Source: Clostridiales bacterium
GTDB lineage: Bacteria; Bacillota; Clostridia; Oscillospirales; Oscillospiraceae
Reading direction: 5' to 3'
Length of the DNA stretch: 64,000 bases
Assembly: GCA_012838345.1 (NCBI GenBank)
Contig: DUPK01000035.1
Span: 1-64,000 of the forward strand
The first letter of the stretch is position 1, and each line of letters starts with the position of its first letter. The notes beneath the pieces were generated by a model. It did no database searches and was not told the origin of the DNA. It saw nothing but the letters and a program-made list of their open reading frames with translations. Of the stretch, positions 36,571 to 46,719 are shown in pieces. The position numbers and the translations under genes are program-made.

Positions 36571-38949
36571 CTAGAGCTTTTTCATGTGCTGACTTGCGGT
36601 GTTGCGCATAAGCCTCTTCGTGCCGGCGCTCTCGAATGCTATCTCCATCAGGGCATCGCCTCCCATGGGCTGAACCGAGACGATAAGCCCCTTACCAAAG
36701 GCCTTATGCTCCACTGTGTCCCCTTTTTGGAAGGTCTCAATCTGCGTTGGTACTAGCTTCCTTGGCTTTGGAATGTCGGGTTTTGCAGCTTTAAACCCGA
36801 CAGACATCGGCTGCGTGCTCCTTCCAAAACCCAACTCGTAGAGCGTCCTTGCCCTGGTTTTTTCAATATAGCTGTCTGGAATCTCTTCCACAAAACGCGA
36901 GAGCCTGTTCGTTGAGGTCTTGCCGAAGAGCATTCTGTGGTGGGCGTTAATTATGTACAGCTTTTTCTTTGCCCTTGTTATGGCGACATAGCAAAGCCTG
37001 CGCTCCTCTTCCATCTCGGAATGCTCGAGCAAGGCCGCATTGCCGGGGAATATCCCATCCTCGGCGCCCACTATGAAAACAGTCGGAAACTCCAAGCCCT
37101 TGGCGCTGTGCATGGTCATCATGACAACCGAGTCGGCGTTTTGGTCTAGCTGGTCGATGTCGGTGTAAAGCGCTATCTCGTCAAGGAAACCGGAGAGGCC
37201 GCCGTTTTCGTTTTCATTGAGATATGCGATTATGTTTGACTTAAGCTCATTAATGTTATCAATTTTATTGGCATTTTCTTCTGAATCCTTGGATTCAAGC
37301 ATATCAAGATAACCAGATTTTTGCAATAGTATATCGTAAAATTCGTCAAGGGCAGTCTCTGAGGCGAGGTTTCTCAAATCATCTATCAGCTCAACAAATG
37401 CGGCGAGCCTTGGCGCCGACCTCTGCAGTGCGGGATACTTGCCCGCATTTTTCATTACATCAAAGACGGGGATATTCTCGAAAGTAGCGATCTCCGAGAG
37501 GTCGTCAAGCGTCCTTGGGCCGATTCCTCTGGCGGGCACGTTAATAATGCGCATCAGGCGAAGGTCGTCGTTTGGATTGTTTATCACGCAGAGGTAGGCC
37601 AGAATATCCTTAATCTCCGCGCGGTCGAAAAAGCGTGTGCCGCCGATGACACGATAAGGTATTCCGTTTCGCTTAAAAGCGTACTCAAGCTGGTTGGACT
37701 GCGCGTTCATGCGGTACAAAACCGCAAAGTCGCGCCAGTTATCGCCTCTTGCGTATCCCTCAAGTATCTTCGCCGCCACATACTGTGCCTCGTCCGTTTC
37801 ACTTTCCGCCGTGTAGAGCGTCAGAAGCTCGCCGCGTTCGTTGTTTGTCCAGAGTTCCTTGCCCTTGCGCTCAATATTGTTTGAAATTACGGCGTTCGCT
37901 GCTTCGAGTATGTTTCCGGTAGAGCGGTAATTCTGCTCTAAACGGATGACCCGCGCGTTTTTGTACTGGTTTTCAAAATCCAGAATGTTCTTTATGGTAG
38001 CCCCGCGGAACTTATAAATGCTCTGGTCGTCGTCCCCGACAACGCAGATGTTCTGCCACTTCCCCGCCAGCGTGCTGGCAAGCAGGTACTGGAGGTTGTT
38101 TGTGTCCTGATACTCGTCTATATGTACATACTTAAACTTTGCCTGGTAGTATTCGCGAACTTCAGAATATTCGTGAAGGAGCTTGACCGTGTAAAGAATA
38201 AGGTCGTCGAAGTCCAAAGCGTTTGCGTCCTTAAGGCGCCTTGAGTACTCGCAATAGACCTGGCCAATCATAATCTTTCTGAAATTATTATTCTTCTCCG
38301 CCGCGTCAAGATACTCCTTGGCACTTATCATGTAGTCCTTTGCGGTGCTTATCTCAGACAGGACTGAGCGCGGCGGCAGCATCTTATCGTTAATATCCAA
38401 ATCCTTCAGTATGCGCTTAATAATCGACTGGCTGTCTGAGGTGTCGTATATCGTAAAATTCCTCGAAAAGCCGAGATGCTCAATATCCCGCCTGAGTATG
38501 CGGGCGCAGGCGGAATGGAAGGTGGACGCCCATACGTCGAGCGCGGCTTCTCCCAGCGCCCGCTCAAGCCTTTCCTTAAGCTCGTCGGCTGCCTTGTTTG
38601 TAAAGGTAATGGCTATAAGCCGCCACGGCTCCACGGGCTCAAGCCGCATAAGAGGGTATGCCTTTTCAAAATTTTCGGGACTCGGGCTTTCTATGTAATA
38701 CTCCAGTATTTTGAGGTCGTCTTCGGTCACGTCAAATGCTACTTCCATGCTGTCCGAAGCCCGCCCGTATTTTAATAAGTTTACAATTCGGTTAATCAGC
38801 ACCGTGGTCTTTCCGCTTCCGGCGCCGGCAAGTAAAAGCAGCGGCCCTTCCGTCGTCAGGACCGCTTTTCTCTGCATTTCATTTAGATGTAAAAAGTCCT
38901 TTTCTATCGCTAGTTTACGTGCTCTTATAAATCTTTCCTGTAAAGTCAT
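36571..38949 (-). CDS. UvrD/PcrA-type DNA helicase
   Basis: Superfamily 1A 3'-5' helicase for repair and for clearing RecA and replication blocks. Q motif region NEMQRKAV, Walker A AGAGSGKTT, Walker B VHIDEYQDTNN, motif IV-VI blocks (LEQNYRSTGNIL, MTMHSAKGLEFP, YVAITRAKKKLYI) and a C-terminal PcrA-like Tudor-type segment (GDTVEHKAFGKG) are all present. The ATG at 38949 is used; an in-frame GTG two codons earlier is possible. A promoter TTGAAA-N16-TATAAT lies just upstream. pcrA is the likelier ortholog. Confidence 0.94.
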   Translation of the reverse strand: MTLQERFIRARKLAIEKDFLHLNEMQRKAVLTTEGPLLLLAGAGSGKTTVLINRIVNLLKYGRASDSMEVAFDVTEDDLKILEYYIESPSPENFEKAYPLMRLEPVEPWRLIAITFTNKAADELKERLERALGEAALDVWASTFHSACARILRRDIEHLGFSRNFTIYDTSDSQSIIKRILKDLDINDKMLPPRSVLSEISTAKDYMISAKEYLDAAEKNNNFRKIMIGQVYCEYSRRLKDANALDFDDLILYTVKLLHEYSEVREYYQAKFKYVHIDEYQDTNNLQYLLASTLAGKWQNICVVGDDDQSIYKFRGATIKNILDFENQYKNARVIRLEQNYRSTGNILEAANAVISNNIERKGKELWTNNERGELLTLYTAESETDEAQYVAAKILEGYARGDNWRDFAVLYRMNAQSNQLEYAFKRNGIPYRVIGGTRFFDRAEIKDILAYLCVINNPNDDLRLMRIINVPARGIGPRTLDDLSEIATFENIPVFDVMKNAGKYPALQRSAPRLAAFVELIDDLRNLASETALDEFYDILLQKSGYLDMLESKDSEENANKIDNINELKSNIIAYLNENENGGLSGFLDEIALYTDIDQLDQNADSVVMMTMHSAKGLEFPTVFIVGAEDGIFPGNAALLEHSEMEEERRLCYVAITRAKKKLYIINAHHRMLFGKTSTNRLSRFVEEIPDSYIEKTRARTLYELGFGRSTQPMSVGFKAAKPDIPKPRKLVPTQIETFQKGDTVEHKAFGKGLIVSVQPMGGDALMEIAFESAGTKRLMRNTASQHMKKL

Positions 38950-38977
38950 ATCCACACCAGCCTATATTGATACTCGG

Positions 38978-39005
38978 ATTATAACATGAACATAGGCATT
39001 TTCAA
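38978..39005 (-). promoter_or_regulatory. Promoter of the helicase gene
   Basis: TTGAAA-N16-TATAAT on the minus strand, with the -10 about 30 bases before the start codon. It separates the helicase from the upstream spoIIA operon; no clear terminator for sigF is seen between them. Confidence 0.7.
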
Positions 39006-39036
39006 AGATAAAATTTCCTCACTTGTATAAAATACT

Positions 39037-39744
39037 CTATAAAAGCTTTTCCCTCAAAATCTCAATTGCGCGCTTTTCAATCCGCGAAATCTGAACCTGC
39101 GAGACCTTCATGACCTTTGCCGCGGCCTCCTGAGTCATGCCGCGAAAGTAGCGGAGCAGTATCACCTTTTTTTCCCGCTCGGGCAGAGATTCAACCGCCG
39201 CCTTGAGGTCGAGTTTCTCGAGCATTCTCTCCTCCTGGAGATAGTCACCAAGCACCCCCTCAAGCGTCAGGCCTTCGTCGCCCATCTCGCGCTGCAGCGA
39301 CTCTGTCGAAGCCGTTGCCGTTTCGGTTACGGCGATTTCCTCTGCGGTAAGGCCCGTTTCCTCCGAGAGTTCGGACAGGTAGGGGTCCCTGCCCAGTTTT
39401 TGCTCCAGCATTGTCCTTGCGTTTTTTATGGTGTTTGCCCGTTCCTTTAAGCTCCGGCTGACTTTTATCGTGCCGTCGTCGCGCAGGAAGCGGCGAATCT
39501 CTCCTGCGATTTTAGGTACGGCGTAGGTTGAAAACTGAGTGCCGTATGAGGCGTCATAGCCCTGTATAGCCTTAATAAAGCCCATACAGCCGAGCTGATA
39601 GAGGTCGTCGCTGTCAACACCGCGCCCGAAAAACCGCCTAACAACGCTCCAGATAAGGGCCGAGTTTTCGCTTAGCACCCGTTCCGCGGCCTCTCTGTCA
39701 CCGTTTTTTGCGGCCTCGAGAAGCGTTAGGTCCGGTCCGTTCAT
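39037..39744 (-). CDS. sigF: RNA polymerase sporulation sigma factor F
   Basis: First forespore-specific sigma factor. Region 2 (DLYQLGCMGFIKAIQGYDAS, YGTQFSTYAVPKIAGEIRRF), region 3 and region 4 (VILLRYFRGMTQEAAAKVM) are complete at 235 residues. It is the third gene of spoIIAA-spoIIAB-sigF and overlaps spoIIAB by ATGA. SpoIIAB should hold it inactive until asymmetric septation. Confidence 0.96.
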   Translation of the reverse strand: MNGPDLTLLEAAKNGDREAAERVLSENSALIWSVVRRFFGRGVDSDDLYQLGCMGFIKAIQGYDASYGTQFSTYAVPKIAGEIRRFLRDDGTIKVSRSLKERANTIKNARTMLEQKLGRDPYLSELSEETGLTAEEIAVTETATASTESLQREMGDEGLTLEGVLGDYLQEERMLEKLDLKAAVESLPEREKKVILLRYFRGMTQEAAAKVMKVSQVQISRIEKRAIEILREKLL

Positions 39745-40184
39745 CTCTTATTGCCCGCCCTGAACGAGAGCCGGCGCCGCATCGTAACGGTCGTGCCCTT
39801 GCCAACGGTCGATTTTACTCTAAGCTTGTCCATAAAGCTCTCCATAATAGTAAATCCCATTCCGGAGCGCTCGTCTCCGCCTGTCGTAAACATCGGCTCC
39901 ATTGCCTGTTTGACGTCGCTTATTCCGCACCCCCAGTCCTTCACGACTATCTCAAGGGTGTTGTCGTCATATATTCTTCCTTTGATACTGATTTTGCCAA
40001 TTGTTTCGGGGTAGGCGTGAACTATGCAGTTTGTAACCGCTTCGCTGACAGCAGTCTTTATGTCGTTTACTTCCTCGAGCGTCGGGTCAAGCTGCGCTGC
40101 AAAGCAGGCAGCCACCGCTCTGGCAAGACCTTCGTTTGTGGATTTGCTGGGGATTTCGATATTTATGTAATTTACTACCGTCAT
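39741..40184 (-). CDS. spoIIAB: Anti-sigma F factor SpoIIAB
   Basis: Serine kinase and anti-sigma factor of the GHKL fold. The N box region VSEAVTNCIVHAYP, VKDWGCGISDVKQ and the ATP lid motif SGMGFTIMESFMD are clear. Length 147 residues. It phosphorylates SpoIIAA and binds sigma F. Four-base overlaps with both neighbours couple the translation of the three proteins. Confidence 0.96.
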   Translation of the reverse strand: MTVVNYINIEIPSKSTNEGLARAVAACFAAQLDPTLEEVNDIKTAVSEAVTNCIVHAYPETIGKISIKGRIYDDNTLEIVVKDWGCGISDVKQAMEPMFTTGGDERSGMGFTIMESFMDKLRVKSTVGKGTTVTMRRRLSFRAGNKR

Positions 40185-40498
40185 GCTTTTACCTCCTCCG
40201 AGCTTATAAGCCTCGTCAGGCCTGACATATCAAGTATCTTGCGGGCGTGACTGCCCATGTTCCTGATTATAACCGTGCCCCCTATTGCCTTCATTTTCTT
40301 GTAGATTTTTAGTATCACCGCTATACCTGAGCTGTCCATGAACCCAACCCCCTTCATGTCTATAAAACATGAGGCGGGCAGGCATTCGTCTATCTCACGG
40401 CAGGCGGTCTCAATAACACTCTTGGCCGCGTGATGGTCAAGCTCCCCGTTAAGCCAGATTGTAAGCCGTCCCTGCCTGTATTCCGTGGTTATCTTCAT
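40181..40498 (-). CDS. spoIIAA: Anti-sigma F factor antagonist SpoIIAA
   Basis: STAS-domain partner switch. The phosphorylated serine is in GFMDSSGIAVILK (Ser57 by alignment with the Bacillus site), and the N-terminal RLTIWLNGELDHH is typical. The ATG at 40498 is set by AAGGGGG seven bases upstream; longer in-frame starts run into the terminator hairpin. It is the first gene of the operon. Confidence 0.95.
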   Translation of the reverse strand: MKITTEYRQGRLTIWLNGELDHHAAKSVIETACREIDECLPASCFIDMKGVGFMDSSGIAVILKIYKKMKAIGGTVIIRNMGSHARKILDMSGLTRLISSEEVKA

Positions 40499-40516
40499 TT
40501 TCTTCCCCCTTAAAGC

Positions 40517-40559
40517 AAAAAAACATCGTGTATCAGGAAAGTATTCCCAATACACGATG
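40517..40559 (-). terminator. Intrinsic terminator of valS in the spoIIA leader
   Basis: CATCGTGTAT (40550-40559 on the minus strand) pairs perfectly with the arm at 40524-40533, followed by seven T residues (40517-40523). It lies between the valS stop and the spoIIAA ribosome site, only about 18 bases before the spoIIAA start. Confidence 0.9.
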
Positions 40560-40560
40560 A

Positions 40561-40566
40561 ATTATA
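40561..40566 (-). promoter_or_regulatory. Candidate spoIIA promoter -10
   Basis: A perfect minus-strand TATAAT in the 36 bases between the valS stop and the terminator. No good -35 is seen at 17 bases (TCGACA is at 21). Initiation about seven bases downstream would fall within the first arm of the terminator. A sigma H promoter, expected from Bacillus, was not recognised. Confidence 0.4.
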
Positions 40567-40594
40567 CGTTATTTCTCAAAAATTATTTGTCGAA

Positions 40595-43216
40595 TTAGTT
40601 AAGGGCCTTAAGACTATCCTCCAAATTCTCGATAAGGGCGCGGAGCTTCTCCGCTCGCTCCTTCTCAGCGGTGACAACCTCCTCGGGAGCCTTGGCCAAA
40701 AAGCCCTGGTTGCTCAGCTTGCTTTCCGTGCGTCTGAGATTCTCTGCGGCGGTTTTGAGCTCTTTTTGTATGCGCTCGCGCTCTTTTTCAATGTCAACGA
40801 GCTCCGCAAGCGGCATATAGAGCTTCGCGTCGTTCGTTATAACTCCGACAAGCCCTTCCATTACATCTGGTTGCGTGCCGGTAATCGTAACCTCGCCGGC
40901 GAAGGCGAGCTTGGACAGATAGGTTAGGCCCGCCTTAAAGACATCCTTTTTGCTCGTCACAATCGTTAGATGCGGCCATTTTGAAGGGGGGACGTTCATC
41001 TCGGCTCTGCGGGTGCGAACGGCGCGAATGGCGTTCATAATAATCTCAAACTTCGCCTCGTCCTCGGGGAAGTCTATCGCCTCGTTAAACTCCGGGTAAT
41101 TTTCAATCATCAGGGCTTCGCCTTCGTGGGGCAGAGCCTGCCAGATTTCCTCGGTAATAAAGGGCATAAATGGATGCAGGAGCTTCAGAGTCTCGGTGAG
41201 GACGTAGAGCAGGACCTTCTGGGCGCCTATTTTCGCCTCCTCGTCCTCGCCGTTTAAACGCGGCTTTGTAAGCTCGATATACCAGTCACAATAGTTGTCC
41301 CAGATAAAATCGTAGATTTTATTCGCGGCGATACCGAGCTCAAACTTGTCGATGTTTTCATTTACCTCTTTAGCGAGACTGTTAAGCTTAGACAGTATCC
41401 ACTTGTCCTCAAGCTCCAGCTTCTCGGGCAGCTCGTTTTTGCCGATGGTCAGGTTCATCAGCACGAAGCGCGATGCGTTCCAAATCTTGTTTGCGAAATT
41501 GCGCATGGCCTCGCAGCGCTCGTTGTAGTAGCGCATATCGTTTCCGGGGCTGTTGCCCGTTATTATATTAAAGCGCAGCGCATCGGCGCCATAGGTTTCT
41601 ATGACTTCCATGGGGTCCACGCCGTTGCCCAGCGATTTGGACATCTTTCTGCCCTTTTCGTCGCGGATAAGTCCGTGGAACAGAACGGTTCTGAAGGGGA
41701 CCTGCTTCGTATGCTCCAGGCCCGAGAAAATCATGCGCGCGACCCAGAAGAAGAGGATGTCGTAACCGGTTACGAGAACGCTCGTCGGATAGAAATACTC
41801 AAGGTCGGGCGTCTTGTCCGGCCAGCCGAGGGTTGAAAACGGCCAGAGAGCACTAGAAAACCAGGTGTCAAGCACATCCTCGTCGCGGGTGATGTTGGTG
41901 CTTCCGCATTTCTCACACTTATCGGGATCCTCCCTGCTGACCGTGATATGGCCGCAGTCGGCGCAGTACCAGGCGGGTATCTGGTGACCCCACCATAGCT
42001 GACGGGAGATGCACCAGTCGTGTGCGTTTTCCATCCAGTTCGTATAATTCTTAACAAAGCGCTCGGGCACGAACTTTATTCTTCCGTCCCTTACGACCTC
42101 AAGAGCCTCCTTAGCAAGCGGCTCCATCCTGACAAACCACTGCGGACTTGTCACAGGCTCAACGATGGTGTCGCAGCGGTAGCAGGAGCCGACGCTGTGA
42201 ACATGGGGTTCAACCTTGACAAGATAGCCCTGCTCCTCAAGGTCCTTTACCACCTGTTTCCTTGCCTCGTATCTGTCAAGCCCCGCATACTTTCCGCCGT
42301 TTTCGTTGATTCTGGCCTCCTCGTCCATAACGAGAATCTGTTGAAGATTATGGCGCTGTCCCACTTCAAAGTCGTTCGGATCGTGGCTGGGCGTCATCTT
42401 GACGCAGCCAGTTCCGAGTTCCATATCAACATATTCATCGGCGATGACGGGTATCTCCCTGTTCATAAGGGGGAGAACGACCTTCTTGCCAATAAGGTGC
42501 CTGTAGCGCTTATCCTCAGGATGGACGGCTACGGCGGTGTCGCCAAGCATGGTCTCAGGGCGCGTGGTCGCAACAACCACGTACTCGTCGCTATCCTTTA
42601 CAGGGTATTTTATATGCCAGAATTTGCCTTCTTTTTCCTCATGCTCGACCTCGGCGTCCGAAAGCGCCGTGCGGCATTTTGGGCACCAGTTGATTATTCT
42701 TTCGCCCTTGTAGATAAGGCCTTTTTCATAGAGGGACACGAAAACCTCGCGGACAGCCCTGGAGCAGCCCTCGTCCATTGTGAAGCGGAGCCTGTCCCAA
42801 TCGCAGGAGCTGCCGAGAGTCTTTAGCTGTTCCACAATCCTGCCGCCGTACTTCTCCTTCCACTCCCAGACCTTTTCAAGGAACTTCTCGCGCCCGAGGT
42901 CGTGGCGGCTGATTCCCTGCTCTCTCAGGGACTCCTCAACCTTTATCTGCGTGGCTATACCGGCGTGGTCCGTTCCAGGAACCCAAAGCGCCGAGTAGCC
43001 CTGCATACGCTTAACTCTGATAAGAACGTCCTGCAGAGTTTCGTCAAAGGCATGCCCGAGGTGGAGCTGCCCCGTGACGTTCGGAGGCGGAATGACTATT
43101 GTAAAGGGCTCCTTTTCAGGGTCAATCTTACCCTTAAAATATCCGCCCTGAAGCCACATATCGTAGATTTTCTTTTCTACGGCCTTCGGGTCGTAGACTT
43201 TCGGTAACTCTTTCAT
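40595..43216 (-). CDS. valS: Valine--tRNA ligase
   Basis: Class I synthetase with HIGH motif [18 protein letters not shown] in [14 protein letters not shown], a CP1 editing domain ([16 protein letters not shown]) and the C-terminal coiled coil that grips tRNA-Val (about residues 800-870). Length 873 residues. The ATG at 43216 has AAAGGA at a good distance; two upstream in-frame ATGs do not. The 40-base gap upstream leaves no room for a T-box leader. Confidence 0.97.
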   Translation of the reverse strand: MKELPKVYDPKAVEKKIYDMWLQGGYFKGKIDPEKEPFTIVIPPPNVTGQLHLGHAFDETLQDVLIRVKRMQGYSALWVPGTDHAGIATQIKVEESLREQGISRHDLGREKFLEKVWEWKEKYGGRIVEQLKTLGSSCDWDRLRFTMDEGCSRAVREVFVSLYEKGLIYKGERIINWCPKCRTALSDAEVEHEEKEGKFWHIKYPVKDSDEYVVVATTRPETMLGDTAVAVHPEDKRYRHLIGKKVVLPLMNREIPVIADEYVDMELGTGCVKMTPSHDPNDFEVGQRHNLQQILVMDEEARINENGGKYAGLDRYEARKQVVKDLEEQGYLVKVEPHVHSVGSCYRCDTIVEPVTSPQWFVRMEPLAKEALEVVRDGRIKFVPERFVKNYTNWMENAHDWCISRQLWWGHQIPAWYCADCGHITVSREDPDKCEKCGSTNITRDEDVLDTWFSSALWPFSTLGWPDKTPDLEYFYPTSVLVTGYDILFFWVARMIFSGLEHTKQVPFRTVLFHGLIRDEKGRKMSKSLGNGVDPMEVIETYGADALRFNIITGNSPGNDMRYYNERCEAMRNFANKIWNASRFVLMNLTIGKNELPEKLELEDKWILSKLNSLAKEVNENIDKFELGIAANKIYDFIWDNYCDWYIELTKPRLNGEDEEAKIGAQKVLLYVLTETLKLLHPFMPFITEEIWQALPHEGEALMIENYPEFNEAIDFPEDEAKFEIIMNAIRAVRTRRAEMNVPPSKWPHLTIVTSKKDVFKAGLTYLSKLAFAGEVTITGTQPDVMEGLVGVITNDAKLYMPLAELVDIEKERERIQKELKTAAENLRRTESKLSNQGFLAKAPEEVVTAEKERAEKLRALIENLEDSLKALN

Positions 43217-43256
43217 TGCCTGCATTCCTTTCAAACCTCTGACGGGTATGTAAAAA

Positions 43257-44633
43257 TCATTTGTAATAAGATTCTATGAGCTTTACTATGTCGCCTTTGT
43301 GCCCGTCCGCGTTAATTCTTTTTAAAAGTCTTAGACTGTTTTTGTCTCCGCTGATAATTTCATTTATACCCTCTTGAGTACCCAGCGTAATGTCGTATCC
43401 CAAGCTCTCCAGCAGCTTTTCGGTCAGTGGGCTGCTTTCACCGTAGGGGTATGTAAACACATTCGAACTGTATCCAAGTTTGAGACGAATCATTGAATCA
43501 ATTTTCTTTACGTCCTCAACAAAAGCCGCTATGTACTCCCCGTAGCTCTCATCCGGCCGCTTTAGTACGCCGAGTCGCGATACGGGGCCATTCGATGAGA
43601 ACTCATGCATGTTGAAGGAGTGAGGGTTAATCCGAACCACGCCGGATTTGACCATTTCCAAAGCCTGCTGCCAACTGAAATGCGGTATTATGTCCTCGCC
43701 GTTTCCGTCACTGCTAAGCCCCACTGACCAGCCGATTACCGCTATTTCAGCCTTCATCCCGAGCTCTTTCAGCACCGACCAGGCGTGCCTGTAATTGCTC
43801 AAATACCCGTCGTCCAGAGTTATTACTACAGGTCTTTCCGGAAGCTTTGTCCCCTCGTTGACGAACCTGTGAAGGTCCTCAAGGAAAACGGCCGAATATC
43901 CTGCCCTCAACAATGCCTCCATGTCCCTGCGAAACTTCTGCGGTGATGTGTCGCCCTGACCGTCCGATATATGGTGGTATATCAGTACCGGCACCATGAC
44001 GGCCTCAGCCACCTCGGTGTCATTCTTATGCAGGTCCAGGGCGCGGCACATAATGGCGGCGGTCTCGGCCCTTGTAAGCTTTGCTTTCGGTCTGAAGGAA
44101 CCGTCGGGGTATCCCGTGATTATGCCCATCGAATATGCCTGAGCTACATAATCGCGACAGCCTTCGGATACCTCGGACAAATCTGCTATATTGGGTTGCC
44201 CGGCAAAAGTCTGCAAAGCTTCATCTTTAAATAAGCCGAGCATCAGTATCTTCGCCGCTATCTCGCGGCTTATCGGCTCATCGTATTTTGCACCCGGTAT
44301 TTCTGCCGGGGTGAACCAGCCCATAAACCTGGCGTACTCCACGGAAGGCTCCGCCCAATGAGCACCCCTGTCAAGCCGGGTATCGTCCATTCCGGTCATG
44401 CGGCATACGAAAGCGATGAACTCCGCGTTTGTTATATGGCTTTCAGGGGCATATGAGCCGTCCGCCTCACCCTGAGCATAGCCGAGCTGCTTAAGCTTCC
44501 TTATATAAGGGTCCGCCCAATAATCCTGCGGCACGTCGTGGAAACTTGCAAAGGCCGCGACTACGGGCTGACAGATATTGAAAATAAACAGGAAAACGAA
44601 GAAGATAATTATGGCCCTGCCTCGTGGTCTCAA
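43257..44633 (-). CDS. SLH-domain polysaccharide deacetylase
   Basis: Exported cell-surface enzyme. A signal peptide (hydrophobic [20 protein letters not shown]) precedes three S-layer-homology repeats ([17 protein letters not shown]; second repeat around residues 90-150; [20 protein letters not shown]) that should bind wall polymer, then a NodB-type deacetylase with [17 protein letters not shown] and NPHSFNMHE metal ligands. Likely substrate is peptidoglycan or another GlcNAc polymer. TTG start behind GGGGGCG. It may be cotranscribed with valS. Confidence 0.92.
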   Translation of the reverse strand: MRPRGRAIIIFFVFLFIFNICQPVVAAFASFHDVPQDYWADPYIRKLKQLGYAQGEADGSYAPESHITNAEFIAFVCRMTGMDDTRLDRGAHWAEPSVEYARFMGWFTPAEIPGAKYDEPISREIAAKILMLGLFKDEALQTFAGQPNIADLSEVSEGCRDYVAQAYSMGIITGYPDGSFRPKAKLTRAETAAIMCRALDLHKNDTEVAEAVMVPVLIYHHISDGQGDTSPQKFRRDMEALLRAGYSAVFLEDLHRFVNEGTKLPERPVVITLDDGYLSNYRHAWSVLKELGMKAEIAVIGWSVGLSSDGNGEDIIPHFSWQQALEMVKSGVVRINPHSFNMHEFSSNGPVSRLGVLKRPDESYGEYIAAFVEDVKKIDSMIRLKLGYSSNVFTYPYGESSPLTEKLLESLGYDITLGTQEGINEIISGDKNSLRLLKRINADGHKGDIVKLIESYYK

Positions 44634-44727
44634 ATAAACGCCCCCTCGATTGTGCGTGAAAAATCTTAATTATTATACAAAATATATTAGATAAAGTAAA
44701 TATATTTTCTTTTTAGTTTTTTTCGTG

Positions 44728-44733
44728 TATAAT
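44728..44733 (+). promoter_or_regulatory. Extended -10 promoter of glnS
   Basis: TGTATAAT supplies an extended -10 on the plus strand; the -35 region is a poor T-rich run. Initiation seven bases on would fall near 44740, exactly where the outer helix of the leader structure begins. Confidence 0.65.
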
Positions 44734-44739
44734 ACCGCT

Positions 44740-44874
44740 TAATGGATATATACTTGGCATACGTTCTCCGAGGACTAAAGGCCTTTAGAAAGGCTTTGTA
44801 AATCCTTTCGGGCGTGCGGGAAAGATACATGCACTACGCCTACCTCCCGCTGCTCGTAATGCCGTTTCCATTAG
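44740..44874 (+). ncRNA. Structured leader RNA of glnS, class unknown
   Basis: The leader closes with TAATGGA (44740-44746) pairing TCCATTA (44867-44873), then GGCATACG (44756-44763) pairing CGTAATGCC (44855-44863, one bulge). Inside are AGGA/TCCT (44771-44774/44803-44806) enclosing an eight-pair hairpin with a UAGA loop (44778-44797), and two mutually interleaved helices: GGCGT/ACGCC (44811-44815/44836-44840) and GCGGGA/TCCCGC (44816-44821/44845-44850), a possible pseudoknot or switch. The glnS ribosome site AGGAG follows 11 bases after the closing helix. It lacks the T-box sequence and matches no riboswitch I know. Confidence 0.5.
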
Positions 44875-44898
44875 AAATGTCTTTAGGAGTTGGAGCTA

Positions 44899-46563
44899 TT
44901 GGAAGAGATTTCGAGGAACTTTATTCACGTGATAATTGAAGAGGACATAGCCGAGGGCGGACGCTTTGCGGGCCAAACAGTCCACACTCGCTTCCCGCCC
45001 GAGCCCAACGGTTACCTTCATATCGGCCATTGCAAGGCCCTGTGCATAGATTTCGGCACGGCTGAAAAGTACGGCGGGCTTTGCAATCTGCGCATGGACG
45101 ACACAAACCCCGTGAAGGAGGACGTCGAATACGTCGATGCCATTAAGGAAGACATAAAGTGGCTCGGCTTCGACTGGGGCGACAGGTTTTATTACGGCTC
45201 TGACTATTTTGACAAGACCTATGAGCTAGCCGTTGGACTTATTAAAAAGGGCCTTGCCTATGTCTGTGAGCTCTCGCCGGAGGAATTTAAGCAATACCGC
45301 GGCGACCTGACAACTCCCGCGACAAGTCCCTACCGCGACCGCCCCATAGAGGAGAGCCTTGAGCTGTTTGAGCGCATGAAAAACGGCGAGTTTCCCGAGG
45401 GGGCCATGACGCTCCGCGCAAAGATTGACCTTACTTCGGGCAATTTTAACATGCGCGACCCCGTCCTCTACCGCATACGCCACGTCAGCCATCACCGTAC
45501 CGGAGATAAATGGTGCATATACCCGATGTATGATTTTGCCCATCCGATACAGGACGCTCTGGAGGGCATCACCCATTCGCTCTGCTCGCTCGAGTATGAG
45601 GACCACCGCCCGCTGTACGAATGGGTTATAAATAACACCGACGTGCCGTCAAAGCCCCGCCAGATTGAGTTTGCAAGACTCGACCTGAACTACACCGTAA
45701 TGAGCAAGCGCAAGCTCAGAAGACTGGTCGAGGAGGGGCATGTAAGCGGATGGGACGACCCGAGGATGCCCACACTCTGCGGACTTCGCCGCCGCGGCTA
45801 CACTCCCGCCGCCATCCGCAATTTCATTGAGCGCATAGGCGTATCCAAGGTTCCAAGCACCGTCGATTACGCTTTTCTTGAGCACTGCCTGCGCGAGGAT
45901 TTAAACGCCCGGGCAAGGCGCGTGATGGCCGTGTTGCGGCCTGTTAAGCTCATTATAACCAATTACCCCGACGGTCTAACAGAGGAGTTTGAGGTTGAAA
46001 ACAACCCCGAAAGGCCCGAGGACGGCACCAGGATGGTCAGCTTTTCAAAGGAGCTGTGGATAGAGTCCGACGACTTTATGGAGGTTCCGATTAAGAAGTA
46101 TAACCGCCTCTATCCGGGCAACGAGGTGCGCCTTAAGTCGGCGTATATAGTGAGGTGCACGGGCTGCAGAAAGGACGAAAACGGGAATGTCATTGAAGTA
46201 TACGCCGAGTACGACCCGGAAACGCGCGGCGGCAACACCCCCGACGGGCGCAAGGTTCGCGGCACAATCCACTGGGTGGACTGCAAAACCGCTTTAAACG
46301 CCGAGGTCAGGCTTTACGACAACCTGTTTACGGACCCCAACCCCGACGCGGGTGACAAGGATTTCACCGACTATCTGAACCCCGAATCCCTCGAGGTTTT
46401 AAAGGACTGCAAGCTCGAGCGCAGCCTTGAAAGCGCCGCCTTCCCGGAGCCATACCAGTTCTTAAGGCTCGGCTACTTCTGCGTTGACAACAAGGACTCA
46501 AAGCCCGGTACCCTGGTATTCAACAGGAGCGTATCGCTGAAAGACAGATTTAAGATTCAGTAA
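44899..46563 (+). CDS. glnS: Glutamine--tRNA ligase
   Basis: Charges tRNA-Gln directly. HIGH motif [17 protein letters not shown]-equivalent [11 protein letters not shown], and the two C-terminal anticodon-binding beta-barrels ([10 protein letters not shown]) mark GlnRS rather than non-discriminating GluRS. Length about 555 residues. TTG at 44899 is preferred because AGGAG (44885-44889) is nine bases upstream; another TTG at 44890 abuts that site. Most Bacillota use the GatCAB transamidation route, so the gene was probably acquired by an ancestor through transfer. Confidence 0.95.
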   Translation: MEEISRNFIHVIIEEDIAEGGRFAGQTVHTRFPPEPNGYLHIGHCKALCIDFGTAEKYGGLCNLRMDDTNPVKEDVEYVDAIKEDIKWLGFDWGDRFYYGSDYFDKTYELAVGLIKKGLAYVCELSPEEFKQYRGDLTTPATSPYRDRPIEESLELFERMKNGEFPEGAMTLRAKIDLTSGNFNMRDPVLYRIRHVSHHRTGDKWCIYPMYDFAHPIQDALEGITHSLCSLEYEDHRPLYEWVINNTDVPSKPRQIEFARLDLNYTVMSKRKLRRLVEEGHVSGWDDPRMPTLCGLRRRGYTPAAIRNFIERIGVSKVPSTVDYAFLEHCLREDLNARARRVMAVLRPVKLIITNYPDGLTEEFEVENNPERPEDGTRMVSFSKELWIESDDFMEVPIKKYNRLYPGNEVRLKSAYIVRCTGCRKDENGNVIEVYAEYDPETRGGNTPDGRKVRGTIHWVDCKTALNAEVRLYDNLFTDPNPDAGDKDFTDYLNPESLEVLKDCKLERSLESAAFPEPYQFLRLGYFCVDNKDSKPGTLVFNRSVSLKDRFKIQ

Positions 46564-46582
46564 TAATCTGATAATAACAGAC

Positions 46583-46613
46583 ACCGGTACGGCTATGAGC
46601 CGTACCGGTTTTT
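46583..46613 (+). terminator. Terminator of glnS
   Basis: ACCGGTACGGC (46583-46593) pairs perfectly with GCCGTACCGGT (46599-46609), followed by TTTTTAC. It lies 20 bases after the glnS stop. Confidence 0.9.
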
Positions 46614-46719
46614 ACTATATTGACTGCTAAACTCAAAGTGTAAGCCGAACTTTCAATCAGTCACCCGCCGGAGCGGACTGCCTAATAATTCAGAGAGAAT
46701 AAGCAAAGACGGCTAAATG

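Noticed and set aside
42020..42826. 268-codon plus-strand frame opposite valS
   Set aside because: Antisense to invariant ValRS motifs; no start signal and low-complexity translation.
44634..44898. T-box leader for glnS
   Set aside because: No AGGGTGG-type T-box sequence and no terminator/antiterminator pair.
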